Below are positions 48,400 through 57,024 of a stretch of DNA of 64,000 nucleotides, one piece after another. Under the pieces are notes generated by a model, which was not told the origin of the DNA, searched no databases, and saw only the letters and a program-made list of their open reading frames with translations. Each line of letters starts with the position of its first letter. The first letter of the stretch is position 1. This DNA is from CAZOZZ01 sp965262425 (lineage in GTDB: Bacteria; Acidobacteriota; Terriglobia; 20CM-2-55-15), in assembly GCA_965262425.1 (NCBI GenBank), contig OZ253536.1, positions 1,612,001 through 1,676,000 on the forward strand, written 5' to 3'. A program made the position numbers and the translations under genes.

Positions 48400-49380
48400 A
48401 TGAAGAAAAAGCGAATCCTGAGCGGGATGCGGCCCACCGGCAGGCTCCATCTGGGCAACTATGTGGGTGCGCTCGAAAACTGGGTCCGTCTCCAGGATGA
48501 ATACGAGTGTTTTTATTTCATCGCCGACTGGCACGCATTGACGACCGACTATGACCGGGCCGGCGATCTGCGGGGAAATTCCGTCCAGGTGGCCATCGAC
48601 TACCTGGCCGCGGGACTGGACCCGGAAAGGTCCACGCTGTTCGTCCAGTCGAGTGTCCCCGAACACGCCGAGCTTCACCTCCTCTTTTCGATGGTGACGC
48701 CGTTACCCTGGCTGGAACGCGTTCCGTCCTACAAGGATCTGCTCCAGAATATCGATCACGACATCAATACCTATGGCTTCCTCGGGTATCCGGTTCTCCA
48801 GACGGCCGACATCCTGATGTACAAGGCCGACGCGGTTCCGGTCGGAGAGGATCAGGTGGCACACGTCGAGTTGACCCGGGAAATCGGACGTCGATTCAAC
48901 CACCTCTACGCACCTGTCTTTCCCGAGCCCCAGTCTCTGCTGACATCCACTCCGAAACTTCCCGGAACCGATGGACGGAAGATGAGCAAGAGCTACGGCA
49001 ACACGATTGCGCTTGGAGATCCACCGAAAGAAGTCCGTCAGTCCATGATGACGATGATGACCGATCCCGCGCGAAAACGCCGCAACGATCCCGGCAATCC
49101 CGACGTCTGCCCGGTCTTCGACTACCACAAGGTGTTTTCGGACGAAAAAACGCTCGAGGAGGTGGACCAAGGTTGTCGCTCGGCGGGCATAGGCTGTGTC
49201 GAATGTAAGGGGTGGCTTTTCGACAAGCATCAGGCGAAGTTCGGACCGATTTACGAGCGCCGCGTTCACTACGAGAACAACCAGAGGAAGGTCGAAGACG
49301 TTCTCGAGGCGGGCGCCGAACGAGCCAGAAAGTGCGCGGTCGAAACCATGTCCGAGGTTCGGGAGGCGATGAAGCTGTAA
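48400..49380 (+). CDS. trpS: Tryptophanyl-tRNA synthetase
   Basis: The 326-residue class I synthetase has the HIGH-like motif RPTGRLHLGNYVGAL (13-27) and the KMSKS loop GRKMSKSYGN. DYDRAGDL, QTADILMYKADAVPVGEDQ and the anticodon-binding C-terminal helix are present, and its length is standard. It heads the run trpS-scpA-scpB-rluB-hisC, an order found in several phyla. No separate ribosome site is seen after the R1 repeat. Confidence 0.97.
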   Translation: MKKKRILSGMRPTGRLHLGNYVGALENWVRLQDEYECFYFIADWHALTTDYDRAGDLRGNSVQVAIDYLAAGLDPERSTLFVQSSVPEHAELHLLFSMVTPLPWLERVPSYKDLLQNIDHDINTYGFLGYPVLQTADILMYKADAVPVGEDQVAHVELTREIGRRFNHLYAPVFPEPQSLLTSTPKLPGTDGRKMSKSYGNTIALGDPPKEVRQSMMTMMTDPARKRRNDPGNPDVCPVFDYHKVFSDEKTLEEVDQGCRSAGIGCVECKGWLFDKHQAKFGPIYERRVHYENNQRKVEDVLEAGAERARKCAVETMSEVREAMKL

Positions 49381-49393
49381 TTGGGAAGATGTC

Positions 49394-50140
49394 ATGGCCG
49401 AAGACTTAAAGATTTCGCTCGCGCTTTACGAGGGACCGCTCGATCTTCTTCTGGATTTGATACGGAAGCACAAGATCGACATCTATGACATCCCCATCGC
49501 CGAGGTGACGGCCCAGTATCTGGACTACCTGCACATGATGCGCGAAATGGACGTCGACCTCGCCGCCGATTTCCTCGTCATGGCCGCCCAGCTGATCTAC
49601 ATCAAGTCGCGGATGTTGCTGCCGCCGGACCCCGATGCGGTGGACGACGAGGACGACCCGAGAGCCGACCTGGTCGAGCGCTTGCTCGAGTACGAAAAGT
49701 TCCGGAATGCCGCCGAGATGCTTTATCAGAAAGAGATGGTGGAGAAGGCCGTCTGGACACGCCCGGGCCGACTCGAGACTGACGGGGAGGACCTGGAACC
49801 GCAGGTGACGGCCACGCTGTTCGATATGCTCGCGGTGTTTCGAGACGTTATCACCCGGTTTGAGGAACGGCCGCCTCTGGATGTCATGCGTGAAGAGTTT
49901 TCAGTCGAACAGATGATGGTCTTTGCCCTGTACGAACTCAAGAGCTCTCCGGATGGTATGCGGTTCACCGAGTTGATCGAACAGTTTTCCACGCGTCGAG
50001 CCCTGATCACGCTATTTCTGGCCTTGCTCGAGTTGGCTCGGGTTCGGGCGATCTCCATCGCACAGGAAGGGGCATTCGACGCAATTACCTTACGCGCCAA
50101 CCCGAATTATGACCGATCCCAATCTTTCAGCATTGCTTGA
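49394..50140 (+). CDS. scpA: Segregation and condensation protein A
   Basis: ScpA is the kleisin of the bacterial SMC complex. The 248-residue protein has the N-terminal SMC-head binding region SLALYEGPLDLLLDLIRKHKIDIYDIPIAEVT, an acidic linker (DPDAVDDEDDP) and a C-terminal winged helix (FTELIEQFSTRRALITLFLALLELARV). It overlaps scpB by 32 bp, implying coupled translation. Confidence 0.95.
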   Translation: MAEDLKISLALYEGPLDLLLDLIRKHKIDIYDIPIAEVTAQYLDYLHMMREMDVDLAADFLVMAAQLIYIKSRMLLPPDPDAVDDEDDPRADLVERLLEYEKFRNAAEMLYQKEMVEKAVWTRPGRLETDGEDLEPQVTATLFDMLAVFRDVITRFEERPPLDVMREEFSVEQMMVFALYELKSSPDGMRFTELIEQFSTRRALITLFLALLELARVRAISIAQEGAFDAITLRANPNYDRSQSFSIA

Positions 50141-50780
50141 GGCCATCATTTACCTGGCCGACGAGCCGATCCGCCCGGAGCAAATCCGTAGAACTCTGCG
50201 TCGGGGCATTTCGCTGAAAACACTCAAGCAGGAGATCGAAGCTCTCCGTGAGAAGTTCAGTCGGCCCGAACACGGGATCGAGCTTCGTGAGATCGCCGGC
50301 GGCTATCGATTTTCGACAAAACCGGAACATCACGATGCGTTGAAGAAGTTTACAAGGAGTCTGGTGCCGGCGACACGATTGTCCCTGGCGGGACTGGAAA
50401 CGCTGGCCGTCATTGCCTACCGTCAGCCGATCACGGTGCCGGAAATACTGGAAATTCGGGGGGTTCAGGCGAGCGGGGTCATCAAAACGCTTCTTGATCG
50501 AGGTTTGGTCACCGTGGCCGGCCGCAAGGAAGTGATCGGACGTCCGATCCTGTACAAGACAAGCCGCGCCTTTCTCATCTATTTTGGCCTGAACAGTCTC
50601 GATGAACTCCCGAGTGTCGAGGAGTTTGAAGAATTGATCAAGACAGAGCAGTCCGCGCAGGCCGTACTTCCCCTTGAGGCCCCCATCGAAGAAGACGACG
50701 AAGTGGGCGAAGAAGACGAAGAGGTCGAAAGCGCGGAACAAGACGGGAAAGAGGACGACGAAGAGGCTATTGGCGATTAG
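50109..50780 (+). CDS. scpB: Segregation and condensation protein B
   Basis: ScpB is the kite subunit that dimerises and clasps ScpA. The 223-residue protein has two winged helices (LEAIIYLADEPIRPEQIRRTL; LSLAGLETLAVIAYRQPITVPEILEIRGV and LYKTSRAFLIYFGLNSLDELP), followed by a Glu/Asp-rich tail of about 40 residues (EEDDEVGEEDEEVE). Overlaps scpA; rluB follows 77 bp downstream. Confidence 0.95.
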   Translation: MTDPNLSALLEAIIYLADEPIRPEQIRRTLRRGISLKTLKQEIEALREKFSRPEHGIELREIAGGYRFSTKPEHHDALKKFTRSLVPATRLSLAGLETLAVIAYRQPITVPEILEIRGVQASGVIKTLLDRGLVTVAGRKEVIGRPILYKTSRAFLIYFGLNSLDELPSVEEFEELIKTEQSAQAVLPLEAPIEEDDEVGEEDEEVESAEQDGKEDDEEAIGD

Positions 50781-50857
50781 CTGTTCGCCGGCTTCTGGCT
50801 CCGAGTTCGTCCGAACGCCCGATCCTCTCTAACCAGGGAAAAGCCAGACAACCAACC

Positions 50858-51643
50858 ATGGAAGAGCGTTTGCAGAAAATTCTTGCCCACGCGGGTATCG
50901 CGTCCCGACGTAAAGCAGAGGAAATGATCAAGCAGGGACGGGTGTCGCTGAACGGCAAGATCGTGCAGGACATGGGAGTCCGTGCCGACGCAGCCCAGGA
51001 TGTGATATCCGTTGACGGGCGCAAGATTCCGGCGCCGAGACTGCCGGTCTACATCCTGCTCAACAAGCCCCGGAACGTCGTATCGACGCTGAGCGATCCG
51101 GAGAAGCGGCGAACCGTCCTGGATCTGCTGGGTGGACGTGTTCGAGAGCGGGTTTACCCTGTCGGTCGCCTCGATTTTGCGTCCGAGGGCCTGCTGATCC
51201 TCACCAATGACGGTGAGTTCACGCGCTTCATGACGCGCGGGGGCAGGGTTCCGAAAGTTTATCGGGTCAAGGTATCCCCTCCACCGGCGGAAAAGGATCT
51301 GGATCGACTTCGGAGAGGCATTCGGATGGAAGGGGTCCGGTCCGCACCTTGCGACATCCAACCGTTCAAGTCCGGCCCGAATCCCTGGTATGAGGTCACG
51401 TTGCATCAGGGACGGAACCGGCAGATTAGGCGGATGTTCAGTGCCATCGGACATCACGTATTGAAACTGCAGCGTGTGAGAATCGGTTTTCTCGACGCAC
51501 CGAAGCTCGGGATCGGGGAGTGGCGTCTACTGACGCCGGTCGAGGTGCGGAAGTTCTACGGCAGGTACGCCGACAAACAAGTGAGCGAATCTAAACTCGA
51601 GCGAACACGTCGCCCCCAGCGGACGGATCGGAGAGCTACATGA
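50858..51643 (+). CDS. rluB: 23S rRNA pseudouridine synthase (RluB/RsuA family)
   Basis: The 261-residue protein has an S4 RNA-binding domain (ERLQKILAHAGIASRRKAEEMI, 3-60) and the pseudouridine synthase domain with catalytic Asp in PVGRLDFASEGLLILTNDG and the KVYRVKV, GRNRQIRRM blocks. Family members modify U2605 of 23S rRNA (RluB) or 16S U516 (RsuA). The scpB neighbour favours RluB. It overlaps hisC by 4 bp (ATGA). Confidence 0.94.
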   Translation: MEERLQKILAHAGIASRRKAEEMIKQGRVSLNGKIVQDMGVRADAAQDVISVDGRKIPAPRLPVYILLNKPRNVVSTLSDPEKRRTVLDLLGGRVRERVYPVGRLDFASEGLLILTNDGEFTRFMTRGGRVPKVYRVKVSPPPAEKDLDRLRRGIRMEGVRSAPCDIQPFKSGPNPWYEVTLHQGRNRQIRRMFSAIGHHVLKLQRVRIGFLDAPKLGIGEWRLLTPVEVRKFYGRYADKQVSESKLERTRRPQRTDRRAT

Positions 51644-52728
51644 ACTTCGTAGACGTTATTCCGGAACACATCCGGAAGATTCAACCCTACCAGCCGGGAA
51701 AACCGGTAGAGGAAGTCGAGCGGGAACTGGGAATCTCGGCGATCAAGCTCGCGTCGAATGAGAACCCCCTGGGGCCGTCCCCCAAGGCGGTCGAGGCCGT
51801 CCGGTCGTTTCTCGAAGATTCCGGCCGCTACCCCGAAGATACGGGCTACTACCTTCGTCGCGAACTCGCCGAACGCTATGAGGTTGAGATGGAGAACGTC
51901 ATCGTGGGAGCCGGCTCCAGCGACATCCTTTCGATGGCCTTTCATTCACTTCTGGACAGTGAAGCCGAGGTGCTGACATCTGAAGGTTCGTTTGTTCTCT
52001 ACTACCTTTTCTGTCAGTCGGTTGGCGCGAAAATGATCGCGGTGCCTCTCAACAACTACACGTTCGACCTTTCCGCCATGGAGAAGGCAATCGGCCCGCG
52101 AACCCGGCTGATTCTTCTGGCGAATCCAAACAATCCCACCGGCACGATGGTCGGTAAGGAAGACGTTCGTCGATTCATGGACAAGGCTCCCGAAGACGCC
52201 CTCGTCGTTTTTGACGAGGCCTATTTCGAATATGTTCGGGATGAGAGTTACCCGGACTCGTTCGAGTATCTTACGGAAGGTCGCCCGGTTCTGATTTTGA
52301 GGACGTTCTCGAAGGCCTATGGTCTGGCCGGATTCCGAATCGGCTACGGGGTCGGGAGGCGTGATGTCATCGAGACGCTCAACAGGGTTCGCCCCCCATT
52401 CAACGTGCCAAGCGTCGCGCAGGTCGCTGCGCGAGCCGCATTCGACGATGTCGATCACGTCAACCGGAGCGTGGAGAGCAACCGCCGCGAACTGGAGTTT
52501 CTCGGTCGGGAGTTTACGGCCCGATCCCTTCGATTCGTTCCTTCGGTCGCAAACTTCGTTCTTGTCGACCTCGAGATGCCGGCCGCCGAAGCCTTCGACA
52601 TGCTTCTTGGGCTGGGCGTCATTGTTCGACCGATGCATGGCGCCGGATTTCCGACGATGGTCCGTGTGTCGGTCGGTACTCACGAAGAGAACGAGAAATT
52701 TCTTACCGTGCTCGACCAGATTCGATGA
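51640..52728 (+). CDS. hisC: Histidinol-phosphate aminotransferase
   Basis: This fold-type I PLP enzyme has 362 residues. LASNENPLGPSPKAVEA, the LANPNNPTGTMV block, DEAYFEYV and the PLP Lys in RTFSKAYGLAGFRIGYGV are all present. HisC works in histidine synthesis and in some organisms also on Phe/Tyr or cobalamin intermediates. No other his genes are nearby, so the broader role is possible. Confidence 0.92.
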   Translation: MNFVDVIPEHIRKIQPYQPGKPVEEVERELGISAIKLASNENPLGPSPKAVEAVRSFLEDSGRYPEDTGYYLRRELAERYEVEMENVIVGAGSSDILSMAFHSLLDSEAEVLTSEGSFVLYYLFCQSVGAKMIAVPLNNYTFDLSAMEKAIGPRTRLILLANPNNPTGTMVGKEDVRRFMDKAPEDALVVFDEAYFEYVRDESYPDSFEYLTEGRPVLILRTFSKAYGLAGFRIGYGVGRRDVIETLNRVRPPFNVPSVAQVAARAAFDDVDHVNRSVESNRRELEFLGREFTARSLRFVPSVANFVLVDLEMPAAEAFDMLLGLGVIVRPMHGAGFPTMVRVSVGTHEENEKFLTVLDQIR

Positions 52729-53111
52729 CGATTCCAGAAATTCTCGAAAGCTACCGGACAATCGCCGTCGTGGGGTTGTCCTCGCAACGGTTCCGACCCA
52801 GTCATTCCGTCACGGCGTACATGCAGAGCCAGGGATACCGGATCATTCCGGTCAACCCTCACGAGACCGAGGTGCTGGGGGAGCGAGCGTATGCCCGGCT
52901 CCAGGATGTCCCCGGGCCGGTCGAAATCGTCGATGTGTTTCGCCGCTCCGAACACGTGGCCCGAGTGGTCGAAGAGGCGATCGAGGTTGGAGCAAAGGTG
53001 CTATGGCTTCAGGAAGGCGTCGTGGACGAAGAAGCGGCGGCGCGTGCGCGCGGAGCGGGCATGGAGGTTGTCATGGATCTTTGTATTCTAAAGGAACACA
53101 TGAAGATATAG
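52725..53111 (+). CDS. CoA-binding domain protein (YccU type)
   Basis: The 128-residue Rossmann protein has IAVVGLSSQRFRPSHSVTAYMQ, YRIIPVNP and VVMDLCILKEH, the pattern of YccU/CoA-binding proteins. Probably a small cytosolic CoA or nucleotide binder; reaction unknown. It overlaps hisC by 4 bp and ends 16 bp from the convergent rarA. Confidence 0.9.
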   Translation: MTIPEILESYRTIAVVGLSSQRFRPSHSVTAYMQSQGYRIIPVNPHETEVLGERAYARLQDVPGPVEIVDVFRRSEHVARVVEEAIEVGAKVLWLQEGVVDEEAAARARGAGMEVVMDLCILKEHMKI

Positions 53112-53127
53112 CGGTACACTGCTGACA

Positions 53128-54435
53128 TCATTCAGGCTGTTGTTTCTGCTTCCGTCTCTCGACCTCATCCAGCCGTCTCTTGACGTCTATCTCCGATCCT
53201 GCGTTCTTAGGCCGATAGTACCGGTGACCGGCGACGCTTGCGGGGAGGCACTCCATGCGGGCAACTTGCTCCTTGTTGTCATGCGCGTACTGGTAGCCCT
53301 CCCCGTAGTGCAATTTCTTCATCAGCCGGGTCGGAGCGTTGCGAAGATGGAGCGGGACGGGTTCGGCACGACCGTGGCGAGCGTCCTCCAGGGCGGCCGA
53401 GTACGCCGTGTAGACGGCATTCGATTTCGGTGATGCGGCCAGATAGATCGCGCACTCTGCAAGCGCAAGCTGACCTTCGGGCATTCCCAGAAAAGCGACG
53501 GCTTCCTTTACGTCAAGGGCAACACCGAGAGCCGCCGGATCTGCCAGGCCGATGTCTTCGGAGGCGAAACGAACCAGCCGCCGGGCGACGTACATCGGAT
53601 CTTCGCCCGCCTCCAGCATTCGCGCAAGCCAGTAGAGGGCTGCATCCGCGTCGGAGTTCCGGATCGACTTGTGGAGGGCGGAGATGATGTTGTAGTGCTC
53701 TTCTCCGGACTTGTCGTAGATAAGTACCTTCTTCTGTGCAACTTCCTGAAGGGTCTCCTTTGTGATCATCGCGTCGGCCTCGACCGACTCGGATGCGAGC
53801 TCCAGGATGTTGTACGCCGTCCGCGCGTCCCCGTTGGCCAGTTCGACGATGCTTCGGGCAGCGTCGGGCGCCATTCGATAATCGAATCGTTCCGACGCCC
53901 TTCCGATCAGGGACAGGATCTCGTCATCGTTGAGGGGGTTGAGAACGAAGACCCGAACCCGCGACAAGAGAGCCACTATGATTTCGAAGGACGGGTTTTC
54001 CGTTGTCGCCCCGATCAGGGTGATGCTGCCTTTCTCCACGTAGGGCAGGAAGGCATCCTGTTGCGCCTTGTTGAAGCGATGAATCTCGTCAACGAAAAGG
54101 ATGGTACGGCGGCCATGATGGCGGGACCGCTCCGCTAAGGCCATAATGTCCTTGATTTGCCGGATTCCGGACAGAACCGCGCTGAAGGTCAGAAACTCGG
54201 ACTTCGTCATGTGGGCGATGATCTGGGCCAGCGTCGTCTTGCCGACGCCAGGTGGACCCCACAGGATCATCGAGGGGATCTTGTCGTGCTCAATGGCCAG
54301 GCGCAGCGCCCGACCCGGTCCCAACAGATGTTCCTGCCCGATGAAGTTCCCGAGGATGTCCGGGCGCATGCGCTCGGCGAGTGGACCGTCTTCCGGGTCG
54401 CGATCAGGTTTTGGCTCTTCGAAAAGGGAATCCAT
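53128..54435 (-). CDS. rarA: Replication-associated recombination protein A (RarA/MgsA)
   Basis: This clamp-loader-like AAA+ ATPase acts at stalled forks. The 435-residue protein has RMRPDILGNFIGQEHLLGPG, Walker A WGPPGVGKTTLAQI (about 59-72), Walker B TILFVDEIHRFNKAQQDAFLP, sensor ATTENPSFEI, and the C-terminal KSNAVYTAYSAALEDA and HLRNAPTRLMKKLHYGEGYQYAHD blocks. Confidence 0.96.
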   Translation of the reverse strand: MDSLFEEPKPDRDPEDGPLAERMRPDILGNFIGQEHLLGPGRALRLAIEHDKIPSMILWGPPGVGKTTLAQIIAHMTKSEFLTFSAVLSGIRQIKDIMALAERSRHHGRRTILFVDEIHRFNKAQQDAFLPYVEKGSITLIGATTENPSFEIIVALLSRVRVFVLNPLNDDEILSLIGRASERFDYRMAPDAARSIVELANGDARTAYNILELASESVEADAMITKETLQEVAQKKVLIYDKSGEEHYNIISALHKSIRNSDADAALYWLARMLEAGEDPMYVARRLVRFASEDIGLADPAALGVALDVKEAVAFLGMPEGQLALAECAIYLAASPKSNAVYTAYSAALEDARHGRAEPVPLHLRNAPTRLMKKLHYGEGYQYAHDNKEQVARMECLPASVAGHRYYRPKNAGSEIDVKRRLDEVERRKQKQQPE

Positions 54436-54471
54436 TGTGTGCTCGATTCTGGCGATAGTTTATCAGTCCCT

Positions 54472-55245
54472 TCAACTTCTCCGTTGTTTCCAGGCCTCGT
54501 AGAGGATTATTCCTGCTGCGACACCTGCATTCAGGGACTCCACACGCGGATCGTGGGGGATTCGGACGACCGTGTCGCAGAGTTCGCGTTGGGGCGAACC
54601 CAGCCCGGCTCCTTCGTTGCCGAAGAGGACGGCCGAGGGCCGGCGCCAGTCGTGATCCTCTATGGCGATCCGGGCGTCACCCGCTGTTCCGACGATGTCG
54701 ATGTTTTTGGATCGCAGCCGATCGGAAAGAATGGTCAGGTTCATACCCCAACAGTGGGGGACACGGAGGATGCTTCCGGCACTGGCACGGACCAGCTTGT
54801 CGTTGTACACATGGACCGTACTCTCGGTTCCGATACAGCCCGACGCATCGAAAGCGTCGGCCACGCGGAAGATGGTGCCGGCATTTCCGGGGTCCTGCAC
54901 CCCGCTGAGAACAACGAGGAGCGGACACTCCACAGAGAGCATCTCGTCGATGTCCGAAGGCGAGAGGCGGACCAGGGCAATCATGCCTTGAGAAGTTTCC
55001 GTGGCTTTCAGGGACCGAAACACCGGTCGATCGACAACGTAGGTCGCCCCGGCGGGCTCTGGTGGAGGATCGGTGCCAGTCTCGAGGAACAGTTCCGCGA
55101 CCTCGATGCCTGCGCGCCGGGCTTCGCTGATGAGGTTCGGACCCTCGATCGGAAGCAATCCGTCCGGCGTCCGCCCCCCTTGCCGAAAGGCCTGGCGGAT
55201 CTCGGGCAGGCGTGGGTTGTTCTTGCCGATAGGCTGTGGTCCCAT
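54472..55245 (-). CDS. SpoU/TrmH-family RNA 2'-O-methyltransferase
   Basis: ATG 55245 (MGPQPIGKNN) is preferred to 55293. The 257-residue protein has an N-terminal RNA-binding region (LLPIEGPNLISEARRAG) and the SPOUT knot with the three motifs VLSGVQDPGNAGTIFRVADA, AVLFGNEGAGL and ESLNAGVAAGIILYEA. Targets are rRNA or tRNA 2'-OH groups; which one is not shown. Starts 37 bp upstream of rarA on the same strand. Confidence 0.9.
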   Translation of the reverse strand: MGPQPIGKNNPRLPEIRQAFRQGGRTPDGLLPIEGPNLISEARRAGIEVAELFLETGTDPPPEPAGATYVVDRPVFRSLKATETSQGMIALVRLSPSDIDEMLSVECPLLVVLSGVQDPGNAGTIFRVADAFDASGCIGTESTVHVYNDKLVRASAGSILRVPHCWGMNLTILSDRLRSKNIDIVGTAGDARIAIEDHDWRRPSAVLFGNEGAGLGSPQRELCDTVVRIPHDPRVESLNAGVAAGIILYEAWKQRRS

Positions 55246-55330
55246 GTCAGCGCTATTATGGCAGTAGTGGGAAACTTGATCCTCAGGAAACATTTGAGGC
55301 CCTGACGCGGCATTCCCGCTTTAAAGATAC

Positions 55331-55975
55331 ATGCGAGTTGTAAACGCTGACGATTTCGACGGTGAGAAAGCTCGGGATGTGGTGCGAATTCTCGAGCGGG
55401 GTGGCGTGATCTGTTTTCCGACCGACACTTCGTACGGTTTGGGGGTCGATGCAGCCAACGAGTCGGCGGTGGAACGGCTGTTCGAGGTCAAGGGACGACC
55501 CGAGTCCAAGCCAATCCTGCTTCTGGTGAACTCGATCGATATGGCGTTAGCCGTCTCGCGACCCACGCCAGGCTTCGAAGCGGTGGCCTCTCGTTTCTGG
55601 CCCGGTCCGATCACGCTGGTCGTTCATGCCGATCGGACCCTTTCGGGCCACGTCACCGCGGGCAGGGGAACCGTCGGTCTGCGGTGGCCCCGAATGCCCC
55701 TGGCGCTCGACCTTGTCGAGCTGCTGGGTAGACCGCTGACCGCAACGAGCGCCAACCGCAGCAATCGGCCGGTTGTCGGTTCGGTGTCCGAGGCCATCGA
55801 GCAGCTTGGCGAAGGCGTCGATGTGTACGTCGATGCCGGGCCTCTTCGAGGGAGCCCGGTGTCAACGGTGCTGGACTTGACGGAAAGCCCTCCGGTCCTC
55901 CTGCGCGAAGGGCCGGTCTCCCGCGAGGAACTGACCGAGTTCTTTGGGAAAGTGATTGGGACGTCTGTCCATTGA
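55331..55975 (+). CDS. tsaC: Threonylcarbamoyl-AMP synthase (TsaC/Sua5 family)
   Basis: The 214-residue protein catalyses the first step of t6A tRNA modification. It has the YrdC fold with GGVICFPTDTSYGLGVDA, KGRPESKPILLLV, FWPGPITLVV, and LRWPRMPLA, TSANRSN. The Sua5 C-terminal domain is absent. tsaB, acting in the later step, lies at 62.9 kb in this window. A 288-bp structured element starts 10 bp after its stop. Confidence 0.93.
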   Translation: MRVVNADDFDGEKARDVVRILERGGVICFPTDTSYGLGVDAANESAVERLFEVKGRPESKPILLLVNSIDMALAVSRPTPGFEAVASRFWPGPITLVVHADRTLSGHVTAGRGTVGLRWPRMPLALDLVELLGRPLTATSANRSNRPVVGSVSEAIEQLGEGVDVYVDAGPLRGSPVSTVLDLTESPPVLLREGPVSREELTEFFGKVIGTSVH

Positions 55976-55985
55976 GACCTCCGGC

Positions 55986-56273
55986 TAGGAGCCCGTGGTG
56001 GAAGTCTGTAGGGTCGCGCGCAGGGGTATTCGGGTCACAGGCGAAATGAGGAGCGAAACGATGCATAGTCCTCGTGACCGACGAATGACAAAGCCTGTGG
56101 CCCGAAGACCCCTGCGCCCTTCGGGTTACGACGGCATGGGGCCAGCTGCGGAGAGATGCACGATGGGGAGCATCGACGTCTTCGATGGGAACCATCGCCG
56201 TCGTCGTGGCGCCTTGCATCTAGCCCCATGGCGCTCGTAACGCGACCCTACAGACTTCCACCACGGGTTCCTA
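55986..56273. repeat. 288-bp highly structured palindromic element
   Basis: 33-bp terminal inverted repeats (55986-56018 and 56241-56273) start TAGGAGCCCGTGGTGGAAGT and differ at one base. Inside, GCGCAGGGGTATTCGGGTCA (56018-56042) pairs with 56093-56117 at 23 of 25 positions plus one G-T. GTTACGA..GCATGGGGC (56125-56142) pairs with 56223-56241. Within that are further small stems: AGATGCA/TGCATCT, CGATGG/CCATCG and CATCGA/TCGATG. Almost the whole element can pair. No open reading frame of interest. It is placed 10 bp after tsaC and 10 bp before the DUF218 gene. Confidence 0.9.
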
Positions 56274-56283
56274 GTGACCCACG

Positions 56284-56892
56284 ATGAAATGACGACTCAT
56301 CAAGCTGACGGCGGTTCTGCTTTTCGGAACGATCCTCGCCATCGGTGTCTACGGCGGCGTCATTTACTCCCGGATCCGAACCAGCGCAGTGACCGATGAG
56401 GCCAGCCCGGCCGACGCGATCATCGTCCTGGGCGCCGCTCAGTACAACGGAAAACCATCACCGGTTCTCGAAGCCCGGCTGGACCACGCATACGACCTGT
56501 TCGAGCTCGGCTATGCCAACGTCATCATCACGACCGGTGGTTTTGGACCCGATCCCAATTTTTCTGAAGCGCATGTTGGCGCCCGCTACCTGTCGGAGCG
56601 GGGCATCGATCCGTCACAGATCATCACCGAGCAGGGAAGTGGAACCACTTACGACACCGTTCAGGCATCGGCCCGGATCATGCATTCGAACGGATGGAAG
56701 AAAGCCCTGGTCGTCAGCGACGGCTTCCACCTGTACCGGGTCAAACAGATCTTCGCCGACAGCCGCGTCGAGGCGTTGACCTCGCCGGCGCCGGCGAGCC
56801 CCATTGAAGTCGCACCGTCCAGCCGCATCTGGTACAGCCTGCGGGAAGTGCTCCTGTTGTCGGCATACCGGCTGGTGCAACTTGTAGGCTGA
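56284..56892 (+). pseudogene. YdcF/SanA-type DUF218 membrane protein with a stop at codon 3
   Basis: From ATG 56284 the frame is ATG AAA TGA CGA CTC, so it stops at codon 3. Without that stop it reads through a membrane helix (LTAVLLFGTILAIGVYGGVIY) into a complete DUF218 domain (PADAIIVLGAAQYNGKPSPVLEARL, ITTGGFGPDP, SGTTYDTVQASARI, VSDGFHLYRVKQI), ending at 56892. A GTG at 56389 could start a 167-residue protein without the anchor. The family is linked to envelope polysaccharide barrier functions. It is either a pseudogene, a sequencing error, or uses an odd start. Confidence 0.65.
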
Positions 56893-56925
56893 TCCCAGAA
56901 CCTTCCGTCTTGGGAGCGATTGTTT

Positions 56926-57012
56926 TCAACTCGACGACACGAAGGGCACGAACTTTGGAAAGATAGATCTTCTTCGCGAGCCCTTCGTGTTCTTCGTGCC
57001 TTCGTGTTGAAT
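56926..57012. repeat. ACGAAG-type hairpin between convergent genes
   Basis: TTCAACTCGACGACACGAAG at left and CTTCGTGCCTTCGTGTTGAA at right form an imperfect palindrome. It belongs to a repeat style common in environmental genomes and lies between convergent DUF218 and solute-binding protein genes. Confidence 0.75.
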
Positions 57013-57024
57013 TCGGTTTCCGGA

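Noticed and set aside
13343..57012. CRISPR array made by the repeated hairpins
   Set aside because: Copies are far apart, palindromic and without regular spacers; no cas genes are present.
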